A stretch of 64,000 nucleotides of DNA from Cladosporium sp. IMV 00045. Lineage: Eukaryota > Ascomycota > Dothideomycetes > Cladosporiales > Cladosporiaceae. Positions 42,827 through 54,277 of the stretch are shown here, in pieces. Every line of letters begins with the position of its first letter. Position 1 is the stretch's first letter. Below the pieces are notes generated by a model. It was not told the origin of the DNA, searched no databases, and saw only the letters and a program-made list of their open reading frames with translations. A program made the position numbers and the translations under genes. Location: the NCBI GenBank assembly GCA_001931905.2, contig MSJI02000529.1:6323-70322 (forward strand). The letters run 5' to 3'.

Positions 42827-44677
42827 TCAAGGCCGGCTAGGAGTCCCCGATCTACTATCTCCAGCACCCGCTTTCTTCGCCAGACTAGCGAAATACTTCT
42901 CTAAATCCTCACTCGGGAAATCACTCTTCCCACTAGTCGGTGTCGAAGACTGTTCTCTATCCTCACGCCTTGGCTGCCTAGGAGTACCGGAACGGGGAGA
43001 GTTTGAAGCCGCACCTTCCGTGGCTTGCTGCTGCGAAGGCCGCTTGAGTCGCTCGATTGCCGCCTCAGCAGATACAGTGTTGTAGCTCACACCTCCGACG
43101 TTGAAGCTAACATCGCCGAGGTCGTTCAAGGCTCCTGTGGACTCGCCAGAGGGAACACCGACGCCTGCCGCCCGAGAGGTAGTGCCGCTGGTGGATCGGT
43201 TGTTATCGCCTCGTTCACGGTCTTTGGAGGCGAGGTTGTCGAGCTCGACCTTCATTTCACGGAGGAACTCCTGGTTTCCGCGAGTGACGACTGTGACCGC
43301 TGGTGGCTTTGGTCGTTTGTGCGCATTAGGATCTTGGATTTGTGTTTCGAACGAACGGATCGCCGATGGTGGAAGTTTAGAAGGTGACACTGGCGGTGAG
43401 TCTCCGTCTCCATCGATGGGCGACACGGCAGAGGCGTAGACTTCCTGTTCCTCTGATGGGTCCTTTGCTTCATCTGTTACTTGAGTTTCGTCTGCTGGTT
43501 TTGTTTCCTTTGCATTTGGGTCCGTGAATGTAATGACGGGATGTGAGAGATCTTGTTGCCATGCTGTCAAAACCTCCTCTGGTGAGAAGTTCTCTGAGAG
43601 TAGGCGGATCTTGCCTACACTGTCCCAGCCTTGAGGCACAACGATGTTCATACGGTCAACGACATTGTGCTTGGGTAACAGGTCTTCAGCCTTAGCAGGC
43701 GCACCGCCAGCGGTGGCTCTGGGTCCAAGAGTTGCAAGGTCGAGATCGAGAGATTGGTAGAGCGTCTTCTGCGCTTCAGTCAGGTTGGCACCAGGCTGTT
43801 GCGGAGGCGCAGAGCTTGATGTGAATAGTAGTGTAGTGAGAGGGTGAAGCGGCAGGATCGAAGTCCGCAGAATCTGTGCAACATAGTCGAAAGTCTCCTC
43901 TTGCCAACCGTCGCGCTCAAGGTCCTGCTGTGCTTCAACGTGTTGAATGACAATATTGATACCGATCTTCGACTCCTTCAAGAGCTCCAGAATATCTTCC
44001 TCAGGTCTGGCATTTGGTACAATTGCCTTAGCCAGTAACTGCAGCCAAACTCTCAGCTTCGAGAGAAAGCTCCAAGGTTCTCTCCAGGACAGCAGAATCG
44101 CAACTGCAGGCCTTCGGCCTTCTTCAGTCTGTCCGTCCGATCCGAGCATGTCCTGATCATCCTCTTCCTGCTCCACAGTTGCATCCTCAGTTCTAGGTGC
44201 TAGCAGCCGGCGCAACACAGGCTCGTATGCTGCTTCTGGCTCTGCGATCGTATGTGCCTCCAGTTTGGCGGCTTCCTCTGCCTCTTGCGCAAAGCTCGCT
44301 CCGCCAGTACCGACCTGCGTTGAGGAGTACAATACCATGTGGCCATATCCATAAGCATATCGGTTCGAGAGGTTGAGCTGGCCCTTTTGCTTTTGATCTC
44401 TCTGATCGCGGTTCCTGCTTGGAGGTGCTGGCGGAGGTGGACGAGAAATAGTGCTCAAGAATTCTCTTTGGTCATCCGGCGAGCCTCCGCATACTACAAT
44501 TTGTCGATTGGCGACAGCATTGTTGCGGTTGCGGGCCTGTGCTTGTCGAGTTTGGCGCAATAAGGAGGTCCAGATATCGGATCGCTTTTCCTTGCGTTTC
44601 GCGGGTCGATCGTTGGTGCGTTTACTCGGGCTGCCGATTTGCATGGAGCTAGGCCGGGAGAGTGATGTTGTTGCCAT
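42827..44677 (-). CDS. Cytoplasmic dynein light intermediate chain
   Basis: A single-exon 616-residue protein. After a basic N-terminus (about 1-40, with DIWTSLLRQ), a degenerate P-loop VVCGGSPDDQREF at about 61-73 begins the Ras-like fold typical of dynein LIC. Later blocks such as RYAYGYGHMVLY, ILLSWREPWSFLSKLRVWLQLL and NFSPEEVLTAWQQDL match fungal LICs. The C-terminal 200 residues are Ser/Pro-rich with short conserved adaptor-binding-like helices, for example SFNVGGVSYNTVSAEAAIERLK. It links dynein heavy chain to cargo adaptors in nuclear and endosome transport. It shares a 268-base divergent promoter with the mitochondrial ribosomal gene. Confidence 0.85.
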   Translation of the reverse strand: MATTSLSRPSSMQIGSPSKRTNDRPAKRKEKRSDIWTSLLRQTRQAQARNRNNAVANRQIVVCGGSPDDQREFLSTISRPPPPAPPSRNRDQRDQKQKGQLNLSNRYAYGYGHMVLYSSTQVGTGGASFAQEAEEAAKLEAHTIAEPEAAYEPVLRRLLAPRTEDATVEQEEDDQDMLGSDGQTEEGRRPAVAILLSWREPWSFLSKLRVWLQLLAKAIVPNARPEEDILELLKESKIGINIVIQHVEAQQDLERDGWQEETFDYVAQILRTSILPLHPLTTLLFTSSSAPPQQPGANLTEAQKTLYQSLDLDLATLGPRATAGGAPAKAEDLLPKHNVVDRMNIVVPQGWDSVGKIRLLSENFSPEEVLTAWQQDLSHPVITFTDPNAKETKPADETQVTDEAKDPSEEQEVYASAVSPIDGDGDSPPVSPSKLPPSAIRSFETQIQDPNAHKRPKPPAVTVVTRGNQEFLREMKVELDNLASKDRERGDNNRSTSGTTSRAAGVGVPSGESTGALNDLGDVSFNVGGVSYNTVSAEAAIERLKRPSQQQATEGAASNSPRSGTPRQPRREDREQSSTPTSGKSDFPSEDLEKYFASLAKKAGAGDSRSGTPSRP

Positions 44678-44945
44678 TATGATTAATTATCGATCTGTCC
44701 AAGGTGGAAGGACATGTATTTGTTTAGTATGTTTCCCTGGCTGGCTGCATAATCCCATACCCAAGTTGGGGTGACGCGACTGGGGAAGCGATGTGCGCGA
44801 GTGAGTGCCAAAAGTCGAGGCACTGCCGATTTTGCCGCAGATTGAAGGAGCAGCCAGAAAGGGTAGTTCTACTACCATTCGATCGCTACATCTTGAATAT
44901 CACAGACGAAACATATATTTAATTCTTACTACACCGATCAACACA
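44678..44945. promoter_or_regulatory. Short bidirectional promoter, dynein LIC / bS16m
   Basis: Only 268 bases separate two divergent ATGs, so both core promoters overlap here. No TATA box is obvious. Confidence 0.6.
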
Positions 44946-45543
44946 ATGGTTCTCAAACTCCGCCTCGCACGAATTGCCACTCCCGGTGGCAGTCACAGAC
45001 ACGCACCTAAATACAACATCGTCCTCGCCCATGCCCGGTATGCAAGCCAAAAGGCCACTCACGACAATCAATCACTAATGCGACATACAGCACCGCGCGC
45101 GACTCTAAACCCCTCGAAGTCCTTGGAACCTACGACCCGATCCCTCAGACACCCGTGGGCGCAGAGCCCGGCGACAGGAAACAGAAGGACATCAAGCTGG
45201 ATGTGAGCAGAGCGAAGTACTGGCTGGGTGTTGGCGCACAACCGAGTGACACTGTCTGGAGATTATTGGCTATGGTATGATGCGGGAAGAATGTGGAAGT
45301 GAGAGCGCAGAGTCGCTGACAGGAGAACAGATTGGCCTTCTGGAACCCAAATACCTCCCCTCCGGCGAACAGACCGAGAATGCGCTCAAGGCTGTCCGCT
45401 TCCCTACGCAGAAGTCGAGTGTTACCGATGCAGTGCGCCAGCACAGACAGCAGGGTCAATTGCCCCCGGCGGCCACGGCAGAAGGTGCGACCAGCGGCTC
45501 CGTCGCTGGAACGACTAGCCCCAGCAACCCCAATGCCGCGTAA
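44946..45543 (+). CDS. Mitochondrial ribosomal protein bS16m
   Basis: Exons 44946-45037, 45091-45274 and 45331-45543 encode 162 residues. MVLKLRLARIATPGG, YNIVLAHAR, the RDSKPLEVLGTYDP block and YWLGVGAQPSDTVWRLL are the bS16 signature. The protein belongs to the small mitochondrial subunit. The C-terminal 50 residues are an Ala/Ser/Gly/Pro-rich extension not found in bacterial S16. Splice sites were set so that the conserved VLGTYDP and SDTVWRLLAM blocks join in frame; a naive reading of the first exon frame gives nonsense. Confidence 0.92.
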
Positions 45544-46162
45544 TTACATCGACGAAGGTGGAGGACGAGATGAAAAAATAATTGCCGCGCCGCGCCACGG
45601 TTTTGCGCAGGAAGAAGCGGCGCGGCGTGTATACCCCAGGAAGGCGTATTGGCTCAAGGATGGGCCAAGGGCCTCGCGCTGGACCTGCGATGATCCTATG
45701 CAGTGTTTGATCTGCGAATCATTTGACCCAGGAAAAGTCTGTACGGGAGGTACAGGGAGCCGCGCAATGAGCACATTTGAGGATACTCGCGTACAGATAC
45801 GGGACTCGCAGGCGGCTCAGCTTGTATGTATATGTGACCCTGCCAGTCAGCGGCACGAAATTGTACAAATATCACACAAGAAAACCTCACAATGCTGTCG
45901 ATGTCACATTCATGGTCTGAATCATGAATCTCTCATTTTCTGGGGTCTACATTTACTCCGTGTCGTCATGCAAAACGATATGCCTAAGAGGCGTGAGATG
46001 CTCACAGAACGTGACGCGAAGCGCGTTGCGCTTGCCTTCACTTCACATCTCCCAGTGCTTTGCCACCCCATTTCCACCCCCAAGCAAGGCCAGCAACATA
46101 CTGATCGTTGATGAAGCCGTTTGCTCCGTAATCTGCGGATAAGCGAAATTGAGAAGTCAGCT
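45544..46162. other. Intergenic, convergent 3' flanks of bS16m and Nudix gene
   Basis: A GC-rich inverted repeat (GCCGCGCCGCGC near 45582 with GCGGCGCGGCG near 45618) could form a hairpin just after the bS16m stop. No gene seen; a long open frame here overlaps bS16m in the wrong frame. Confidence 0.5.
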
Positions 46163-47218
46163 TTATAGAAGACGCTGGCTCCAGTGCAAACCAAGTGCCC
46201 AGTGGAAAAGCCTGAGGATAATTAGCGCAAAGTTACATGCAAAGAACGTGCAGAATGTGCTTACCTGGCATCCACAATCTTGCCGGGCTCCTCGGAGATA
46301 GCTAGAAAGTTATGTTACCACCTCTTTCTGCATCGTAACAAATGACACTCGAAAATACGGGATGACTTACCTTTGAGCTTCTCGTACAGCTCGCTAATCG
46401 GAACAACGACACGCTCAATGTGCTCGCCATCGTCCAGGTGCTGCTCGGGCTCCTCGTCGCCTTCTTTGAGGTCGACTTCCACGGTGACCATCTGGATGAC
46501 GTGTTAGCCCTTCAGTTCTCCCACCCCTTCCCTTAATCCCATGGAGAAAGAAAGCCGATGCATACCTGCATATTGGCGTTGGTCAACCCCGGATCGCTGA
46601 CAATCGTCGGACTACAGTCGACGACCTATGAGACACGTACCACCATGTTAGCGCTGGTCATGCCAGGCTGGCTGCTCAGAGCAGGACTGCTACTGCTCAC
46701 CTGTCGGGGCACGTTAGCTGTCTACGCTCTCTCATTATACATGCATCAAGCCTGAACGAACCTTGCCAGAGTACCCCGTCTCCTCCTTCAACTCCCTAAC
46801 TGCGGCCTGCTCAGGCGTTTCGCCCTCGTCAATCAGACCAGCCGGGAACTCGACGCAGAACGCCTCTACGGGAGGGCGGTATTGCACGATGATCATCGTG
46901 CTGACCGGCTGGCTGGGGTGCTTGAGAATGGGCACGATGGCGACGGCATCGATACCAGTTGATTTGCGGGTCTTGCGAGCCGCGGCTTCCCAGACGCGTG
47001 ATTTGCCATCCTATAGCAATGAAGTGTGAGATTCATCGGGCTCGGGAATACTAGAGACCATTTGAACACACCTGATCGGTCCACTGTTTCTATTTTAGCT
47101 TCAAAGCACGGCAAAAATTTCACCAAATGTTATTTACCTCGATCTTCCTTAGCTCTGTCCATTTGGCCTCGTCTGCACTGAGAGGGCCAACGCGGTTGAT
47201 CTTAGGCGCTTGAGGCAT
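46163..47218 (-). CDS. ADP-ribose pyrophosphatase-type Nudix hydrolase
   Basis: Seven exons (47218-47138, 47089-47072, 47010-46762, 46625-46566, 46491-46371, 46301-46265, 46211-46163) give 204 residues in frame. The Nudix box GLIDEGETPEQAAVRELKEETGY matches the consensus exactly, with the catalytic EELxEExG-type glutamates. Upstream KSRVWEAAARKTR and VAIVPIL, and downstream SDPGLTNANMQMVTVEVDL and GEHIERVVVP, fit yeast Ysa1-like ADP-ribose/ADP-sugar pyrophosphatases. Exon 2 is a micro-exon of 18 bases, or 12 if the acceptor just inside it is used; the 12-base form gives KIEWTDQ, nearer to homologues. The last exon is the least certain. Confidence 0.88.
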
Positions 47219-47849
47219 GGTGAGGGTGCTAGCAGGACGTCGCAGTCCAGCGATTGTTCGATTCAGAAGATTAGTCCGGCGGAGAAGACTCATAGATTGG
47301 TTTATTTGTTCGATGGGTTGGGCGTTATGTACTCAGCCAACGCATCATTGAATGGCTTGCTGCACGACATGCATGACGTTCGTCCACCAGGAATGCCAAG
47401 CAGTGGTGCAAGAAACAGTGGGACTTTGACTGTCACTTTGTTTGTGTCCTGCACCTCACATCCTTAGCAATACAGTTGTTTGCCAATTAGCAAAGTATCC
47501 TACAATAATCCAGCAAACAAATAAACAGTCATCATGCTTTGCTGATGGCAACATGACTATCGCGACCATCAATCGCCAACGAGGTCGTATTAAGTAGGTA
47601 CAGCCGAGGTTGCATGAGGTGCTAGAACCACAAGGTTTATATTGCTATCGACTCCTTCGATCCACCTGTCGGCCGTACTACAAGCAGTGTGACCATGCTG
47701 AGTCACATGCATGACCTACCTAGCTAAGGATCGTACGACCTCACGTTGAAATATAAGGTAACCATCTTCACTTCGAAACAGGATCTTGCCAACTCCCCCA
47801 ACACCACAAACAGGCAGAGACCACTATTCAAGGCAGAAACATAGCAACC
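47219..47849. promoter_or_regulatory. Divergent promoter region, Nudix / GNAT
   Basis: About 630 bases between divergent starts. No gene or named site seen. Confidence 0.5.
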
Positions 47850-48311
47850 ATGTCTCCAACATCATCCGTCGAAATCCGCCCAATCCAGCCGTCCGATAAG
47901 GAGACCTGGATCGAACTCTGGCAAGGCTACAACACATTCTACAAGCGAACAATTTCACCAACCGTCACCGAAGCGAACTTCAACCGATTCCTCGACCCTC
48001 ACAACCCAATCTGCTGTGCAGTCGCCACTGTCGGTGATGGCAAGCCCGTTGGTTTCGCCAACTACTATCCTCACCCCTCCACTGCTTCCACCGAGCCAAA
48101 CTTCTACCTGCACGACCTCTTCGTCGATCCAGCGTGCCGGGCTGGCGGCATTGGACAGAAGTTGATTGACTACGTGGCTGAGAGGGCGAAGGAGGCTGGT
48201 GCCTATCAGCTGTATTGGCATACCCAGTATTTCAACTATCGCGCGCAGGGGCTTTACTCTAAAGTTGGTGAGAGGTCGGATCTTGTTCTGTGGAAAAAGG
48301 TTCTGGAATGA
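47850..48311 (+). CDS. GNAT-family N-acetyltransferase
   Basis: A single-exon 153-residue protein. Motif A with the acetyl-CoA loop is LHDLFVDPACRAGGIGQKLIDYV (the R-x-x-G-I-G pattern) at about 90-112, followed by YQLYWHTQYFNYRAQGLYSKVG, a motif B ending typical of small GNATs. It resembles yeast Hpa3-type D-amino-acid/polyamine acetyltransferases, but the substrate cannot be assigned. The start has an A at -3 and no upstream in-frame ATG in the leader. Confidence 0.87.
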   Translation: MSPTSSVEIRPIQPSDKETWIELWQGYNTFYKRTISPTVTEANFNRFLDPHNPICCAVATVGDGKPVGFANYYPHPSTASTEPNFYLHDLFVDPACRAGGIGQKLIDYVAERAKEAGAYQLYWHTQYFNYRAQGLYSKVGERSDLVLWKKVLE

Positions 48312-48533
48312 ACGGGGCTTTGCTAAAAGAGTGTACGTTTGAGGATAAGCTGCCAAATCCCTAACAATTGTAGTAGACCAAGTATCAATGGCTATTTGAC
48401 AAGTTCTAGTTTATTTGCCATTGCGACGAAATGTTACGGGTCGCCTAAATCCTCAGATGTACAATTCTAAAGCCAGTCGCGGATTCTATGACTGAAGAGG
48501 CCCCGATTCGACATCCAATTCTACGGCGTATTG
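48312..48533. other. Short intergenic, convergent
   Basis: About 220 bases between the GNAT stop (+) and the regulator stop (-). Nothing else seen. Confidence 0.5.
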
Positions 48534-51163
48534 TCACATCCCTTCTGCAGCTTCAATTGCTGGATTGAAGAAGCCCTTGTCCCATTCCACATTATCCAGC
48601 CACTGCAAGAATTCAGCGTCATTGGCCGTAGGCATGTAAAAGCTCATATCCTCAAACGGCCTCTCCGCATCACCTTGTCCACGAACACTAACAGCAGCCG
48701 GTGCACTAGGGCTAAGAATCTTATCCAAAGCGCCCTTCAGCGCCCTACATCCTTGCTGGCAGATGTGGTGATTGGCATCGCCAGTCCTGACATCCGCCAG
48801 CAGAGACGTGAAAACGCTGATGTCTTGAATGGTCTCAGACCGAGGCAGGATGTCCTGGGTGATTTGCGGCGACTGCTCCTGCTTCAGCAACTCCACCGCG
48901 AGAACGCCTGCGGTCGAAACACCTGCTTCGGCCATGAGACACGCCACGTCTCCTTGGAAGTCGCGGAAGAAATCTCGCCGCGATTGCGCCAGGAGCACGA
49001 GTTTGAGCATGCGGCGGGAGATGGGAATGAGCGATTCCGTGTTCGTTTTCATCCTGTTCACCTGTGCTCTGCGCAACAGGAACTCCGTTTGCATGATCCC
49101 CACATGCACGAAGATGGCCGACAACACGGTGTCAGACATGGTGCCGTGCTTGTCTCTTCGCCCGCCGTTGGCCACAAACTCCTCAATGCCTTCCTCGGGC
49201 GACAGCCTCACGAAAGAAGGCAGCGTAGCGTCCAAGTTCCTCATCTTCTGCCAGATCTCGGCGATGCGCATTTCGACGTCTTCGTCCGTCGATCCGAGCG
49301 AGACTTCAAGGATCTCTTCGCGAATGCGGCTGTAGAGGTACCACACCCTGCTCCATGTCACTCTGTACAGGCTTCCGCACGTGTTCCAGCCATTTCGGTC
49401 AAGATTGGCTATCGCTTGTTGCAATTCGGCTCCTTGCAGCATTAGTTGAGCACCGGATAGATCTAGTGGCATCTCTAGCTTGCAGTAACGGTATGACAGT
49501 CTTGGTGGTCTGCCTACAAATAGTGAGATTGACTTGTCGTGGGTGTAGACTTTGGCGAATATCTTCTTTCGTTGCTGGGAGAGGAAGAATGGCATGTCTG
49601 GATTCTCGTGGTTACCCTGGTGCAAGCCCATGGCGACCATGGCGTCGCAGAGCTCGCCATTGCGCTGCCATGCCACGTAATCTACGCCGGAGTTAGTGCT
49701 TACTTTATTGTATTTCGAGAATGAACATACGTGTATCGCCCTTCAGAAGCTCTATCAACATCAAGCCTTCATACATAAAGCAAATATAGTGGTCGTTGAG
49801 ACATTCACACTCATAACAGAAGCAGAGCACAAGCTCGCTAGCTTTACGCATCCTTTCTGCGAAAGTTGCACGATCAACGACCGTATCGCGAATATCGTCG
49901 AAGATGGAGTCCCAGTCACTCAAGTTGACCGCCACAAGACCGACCAGGGAAAGAATGAGACCTATGATCTCCCACCTCAGATTCTTCCCAGTTGCTGTTC
50001 TCGCCCAGTCTTCTGGCGTCATGTTTCCGTGGACCTCGATCGACGTTCTCGTATTGCGCCAGACCATCTCAGATAGAGCATACAATTGCTCCGGTTTAGG
50101 GTCATTCCATATGTGCTCAAAGTCGCTCCACATATCGTCGAACCATATGCGAAAGACTGGCTGCAGGACGATGGAGCTTTCGCTGAGGTCAAGCCATCGT
50201 TGGGTAAATCGACGATACCGTGGCATATCTTGAAACAGAGCAAGAACCTCTGCCCCTCGTTTAATTAGGTCAGGGTGGATTGGCGGAAGGTTGTCGTTGG
50301 GTTCATCGACATCCTCCGGTTCTGGTACGCTCAAGCTGCCTATCGCTACGTTAGCACACTAGCTACAATTCCTTTGCCGTTTGAACAAAGGTGGCGGGCA
50401 AGCACGTTCGCAGCGATTGTATAGATGCTGTTTTACGGCTTCGTCAATCACATCGGAGATCTAGTAAGAGTGATGTTTGATCATGGAAGATGTAGAACTT
50501 ACCAGAGTTTTCGGTATAGACGGCAGAGTACGCAGTGGGCCCAAGAAAGCCAGTCCTATTTTTCCTGGAATATGCAGAAGTGGCAGCAGCCCATGTTTGA
50601 GGCGTTGACGAAGACATCTGTCTGCCATGTGCTGCCATTGAAGCCATTGGCAATATCGGTGAAGGCAGAAAGGAATCCACAGGTGGAGCACTCTTTCCAG
50701 TCGATCCGTCCATCATGCTACTGCTAGTGTCTTGATTTTCAGTAGGGCTGATTGGGATGACTTCTCGTGAAGCTCTTGCATGGGCAGTAAAAGGTGAAGT
50801 CCGTGGTGATACAGAATATTGTGTAAGTGCATTGTCTGCCGGTGCTCGAGGTGAGATCTTGGGCCTCGTCAATGGAGCAGGATGGTAAACACATTGGCTG
50901 TCATCGAGATTAGTCAGAACTATGGACTTAATCAGAGCAAGATTCTAGCACACCTGTGTTTATTACGCCTTGCACATCTCCCACATACCGGGCTGTTGTG
51001 ATCACAGCGTAGCTTTCCTTTGCGACACTATAGAATGTCAGAAACTGATGGCAAACGCAAGATATGATGGCTTCCAACTCACAGGCTCGCAACTGAAAAG
51101 CTTGCCGTTTCGCCGGTATGACACCACGCCAGCATCTGAGATTCTGCGATGTGAGACGTTCAT
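48534..51163 (-). CDS. Zn2Cys6 transcription factor of the galactoside cluster
   Basis: Five exons (51163-51083, 51027-50954, 50897-50503, 50339-49731, 49681-48534) give 768 residues. The zinc cluster is spread over the first three exons: Cys25, 28, 35, 42, 45 and 54 (C-x2-C-x6-C-x6-C-x2-C-x8-C, with basic CRKGKLRC). A Ser/Pro-rich linker follows, then GPTAYSAVYTENSG, common at the start of the fungal-specific regulatory domain, which runs to about residue 600 (WQRNGELCDAMVAMGLHQ, RRKIFAKVYTHDKSISLFVGRPP). The C-terminus has acidic, aromatic residues (FLQWLDNVEWDKGFF) like an activation domain. It lies in the same orientation as the permease gene. Regulation of the cluster is inferred from position. 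Confidence 0.85.
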
Positions 51164-51180
51164 CTTTCTGTGACTGCTTT

Positions 51181-51203
51181 AGCCGGACGATGTTTGTCCG
51201 GCT
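51181..51203. promoter_or_regulatory. CGG-N11-CCG palindrome upstream of the regulator
   Basis: Arms AGCCGGAC and GTCCGGCT are perfect inverted repeats around seven bases, placing CGG (51184-51186) exactly 11 bases from CCG (51198-51200). This is the spacing bound by Gal4/Lac9-type Zn2Cys6 dimers. It sits about 20 bases upstream of the regulator ATG, so autoregulation is possible. Confidence 0.6.
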
Positions 51204-51852
51204 TTTAGATTAGGCTTTGCGCCCTATCTCGCACTCGCAGTGAGTCAGAGCGATCGCAATGGGCGTAATGAAGAGCACTTTCCAGCACGAATAAGATCTG
51301 GGAAATCGCTCCAAGATTGAGTGTCAATCAGTCAGCGAGTTCGAGCCGTTGCCCTCGCATTTAGGCTGCCGGGTATCTGTCCTCGTTCGGAGTTGTCGAG
51401 CTTCGCAGCTGCAAGCGTGTATAACTCTACGACCGCCCACGTATCGGTCTCGTAGTAACAGATTCAAGTCAACCAAGAGTTCAAAGTGAATCAGCTGATA
51501 GATGCCTTCTAGATGAAGAGAGTTGAAGAAACAATGCGGTGCCATTACAGGAGAAAGGTGGAGTTGCGGCTGGAGATAAAGTCTACGGAATTCGCGATGA
51601 AGTGAAGTGGGGCGCTCTCAAAATCGTGAATAGCCCAAGGGGTTCCCTGCTGAAAGGAGCAGCACAACTATATAGTATGTAGTCAACGAATCAGTTGACG
51701 GAAAAAAAGGAATGTGTAAATTGCGATGCGGTCAGAATAGGCGTGGCGTCATTGATCTACCAATTGTCCAGAGCAGCATTGCTCTTCAAAGGCCTGGTTA
51801 TGTTGCCCGCATATCAGCTTTTATGAGGTTGCATCGGAGTTCGGTGCTCACC

Positions 51853-51918
51853 GCTTATCGAAGTCGGCGTTCATGCTTATCAAAGTCGGCATTCACGACT
51901 ATCAGAGTCGGCGTTCGC
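51853..51918. repeat. Three tandem 22-base units with GTCGGCGTTC core
   Basis: Units at 51853-51874, 51875-51896 and 51897-51918 share the frame xCTTATCxxAGTCGGCGTTC; the middle unit has CATTC for CGTTC. A weaker fourth unit may precede them. The core also occurs at 55761-55770 in the permease/beta-galactosidase promoter. Confidence 0.7.
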
Positions 51919-52148
51919 TTAGTGAGCATGGATCCCGTGAGAGCGCTCGGTCACACTCAGACTACGACGCGTTGAGAGCATCACATTATTCAGTAAATCG
52001 TTATATTTGGTTTGCATGGAGATATCAATACAAGTCGAACCCCCGGGCACAGTAAAGGAGGGCACAAGGATGCAACATCATCGAATAAATCCATTTACAT
52101 CTGCAATCTAGGTATCGTTCCCCACCAAGCCATTGAATACAGGTCTAC

Positions 52149-54277
52149 TCAAGCCTGTACGACCTGACCAGATTCGGTCAAAGCCACCTTGACTTTCCTA
52201 GTCGAGGCTTTCCTGGGATTCGGTGCCTCGAACACCTCACTGAGCTCTTCGAGAGTCTTGCCTTTGGTTTCGACGAAGAGGAAGTAGACCTACGGTTCCC
52301 ATTGTTAGCATCGAATGTGCAACATCATCGCGTTTGTACGACACTGCGAAGAGGTTTGCGTGATCCAGAAAAGCAAAATGACATCGATGAAGATGACAAC
52401 TTACCGTTACAATCTCAACGCAGATCCAGCCAATGTACACCAGGTACAGCTTCCATCCAATTTCGGCGATGCCAACGCTGATACCGTACGTGTTGACGAT
52501 CATGGCGATGTTGAGGAACAAAAAGTTGAGACCACTGCCCTTGGCACGAGTGCGGTTCTCCAGGCACTCTACAGCGTAGAGGGTTTGCAGAGGCGTCCAA
52601 CCCCATCTGTAGACCTGTCAGCATGTGATAGGCAAAGTCCCAGATATCCACGTATCGATGCATGCTCTCGGAAGCCGAAGAATCATGATAAGTCTTCGCG
52701 GAACGATCGTGAGCAGGTAAACTTACGCAAAGAAGATACCGAACAGGTAAATGCTGACGATCGTGCCGTAAGCCAGATCTGGATTGGTGGGTGTTGACGC
52801 CGTGAAAGCAGTTAAAAGCACGTAGGATCCAAGCGAGCCCGCGAGACCAGCCAAGAGCATCGTACGTCTTCCGAGCTTGTCCAGCAGAGTAGCTCCGTAG
52901 ATCGCAGCGATCAGACTGAAAATCGGATTGATGGCGTTAATAAGGAGCTGAGTGCTGCTATTGGTGATGCCCGCGGCCTCAATCATCATCGGCATGAAAT
53001 AACTAATAACATTGTTGCCGCTCCATTGACCAAAAAATGACATCAGAATTACCATATATAGACGATAGCGAGCAGCGGCGGTGTTGACGAGCTCACGGAA
53101 GTCCCACCACGGGTTGTCGTTACGGGCGGCTGCCATATCTTCGACGATTTCGCGGATCTGCAACTCGACGATCGGGGCCTGAGGGTCGCCATCACCATGA
53201 TATTTGGCGAGGACAGCGATTGCTTCTTCGCGTCTGTCCTTCATAACAAGCCAACGCGGTGTTTCTTGTTGTGTTAGTGATTGTTTACTCTCTGAGTCAA
53301 AGAGAAAAAAAAAACCTACCTGGGAAAAACAAGACCATTGACATGACGACGGCCGGTAAAACGCATTGGACGACGGTTGGGGTACGCCATGCCCAGGACG
53401 AGCCAGGGAAATTCTTATCGGTACCATAGGTGGTCCAGCCAGCGATAATGTTTCCTAGCCACCAAACTAACGAAGAATCAGTAGCTTTTTCGGACAAGTA
53501 ACATGCCTCAAATAACTTACAGTTATTGTACATGCCCGCCATGGTGCCACGGTAGCAAGGATGCGCCAATTCAACAGTATAAGCAGGTCCAGCAGCACTT
53601 GCAATGCTTGCTATCGTTATGGTTAGAAACAGGATCGTAGAGTTGATTTTGATCTGCTTACCACCGAACCCAAGGATGAAACGTCCACCGATGAATTGAC
53701 CGAGTTCATGCGCGGTCGTTTGGACAGCGGTACCTTGCGGGTTACGTCAGCAAATTCGCTCATCATCTGGTATTTGCCGTTGGATGAACAAAAGACATAC
53801 CGACTAAAACGAGCAAACAGCCCACGAAGATACAGATACGGCGACCATATCCATCTGCAAGGAAGCCGCAGAATGGGAAGGCCGCGATCTGGCCACAATT
53901 GTAGATGATGAAGATGATGCCGGTACTGGAGCCAGCTCCACTCAAATTGAAGGTATTCTGATAGCTTGGCATGGCATTGATGGCACCCATCAAAGAAGAG
54001 TCGTAACCGTTAAGTGTTGAAACCAAATAACCGATACCTAGAGAATCTTAGAACCGTTGTCCCGGCTTTGATGTTGGGCGTGAATCTTACCCATGATGAA
54101 GTAGAGCTTCATCATGCTTTTCGACCATGGCGAAGGCTTTTGGGCAAGCACGGCCTCTGCGAGAGCTACTGAGTGAACATTTTCTTCCTGAACGACGTTT
54201 CCCAAGTGCTTCTCGTCACGGACGTCTGTGCCTTCATTATGGTATGCCGGCGGCACGTCCTCCTTTTGGCCATCCAT
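52149..54277 (-). CDS. Sugar-porter MFS permease, lactose-permease type
   Basis: Eight exons (54277-54091, 54037-53801, 53733-53662, 53610-53521, 53466-53320, 53264-52727, 52606-52405, 52289-52149) give 537 residues in frame. Sugar-porter signatures: [28 protein letters not shown], the R-x-G-R-R repeat as [18 protein letters not shown] after helix 6, and [15 protein letters not shown] at the end. It resembles the fungal lactose/cellobiose transporters (Lac12, LacpA, CDT-like). An acidic N-terminal tail of about 60 residues precedes helix 1. Proton-coupled uptake of a beta-galactoside is inferred from its divergent pairing with the beta-galactosidase gene. Splice sites were chosen to keep [14 protein letters not shown] and [11 protein letters not shown] intact. 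Confidence 0.87.

Larger units (their letters stand above)
51164..52148. promoter_or_regulatory. Regulator promoter region
   Basis: About 985 bases between the permease stop and the regulator start, both on the minus strand. It includes a Gal4-type palindrome close to the start codon and a 22-base triple repeat further upstream. No gene seen. Confidence 0.6.

Noticed and set aside
45332..46111. A 259-codon plus-strand frame over the end of bS16m and beyond
   Set aside because: It uses a wrong frame of the bS16m exon and then runs through spacer; no domain seen.
51330..51400. A tRNA, from a GTTCGAGCC-like B box
   Set aside because: No matching A box at the right distance and no cloverleaf stems.
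51853..51918. CRISPR-like array
   Set aside because: Units are directly adjacent with no spacers, and the genome is eukaryotic.
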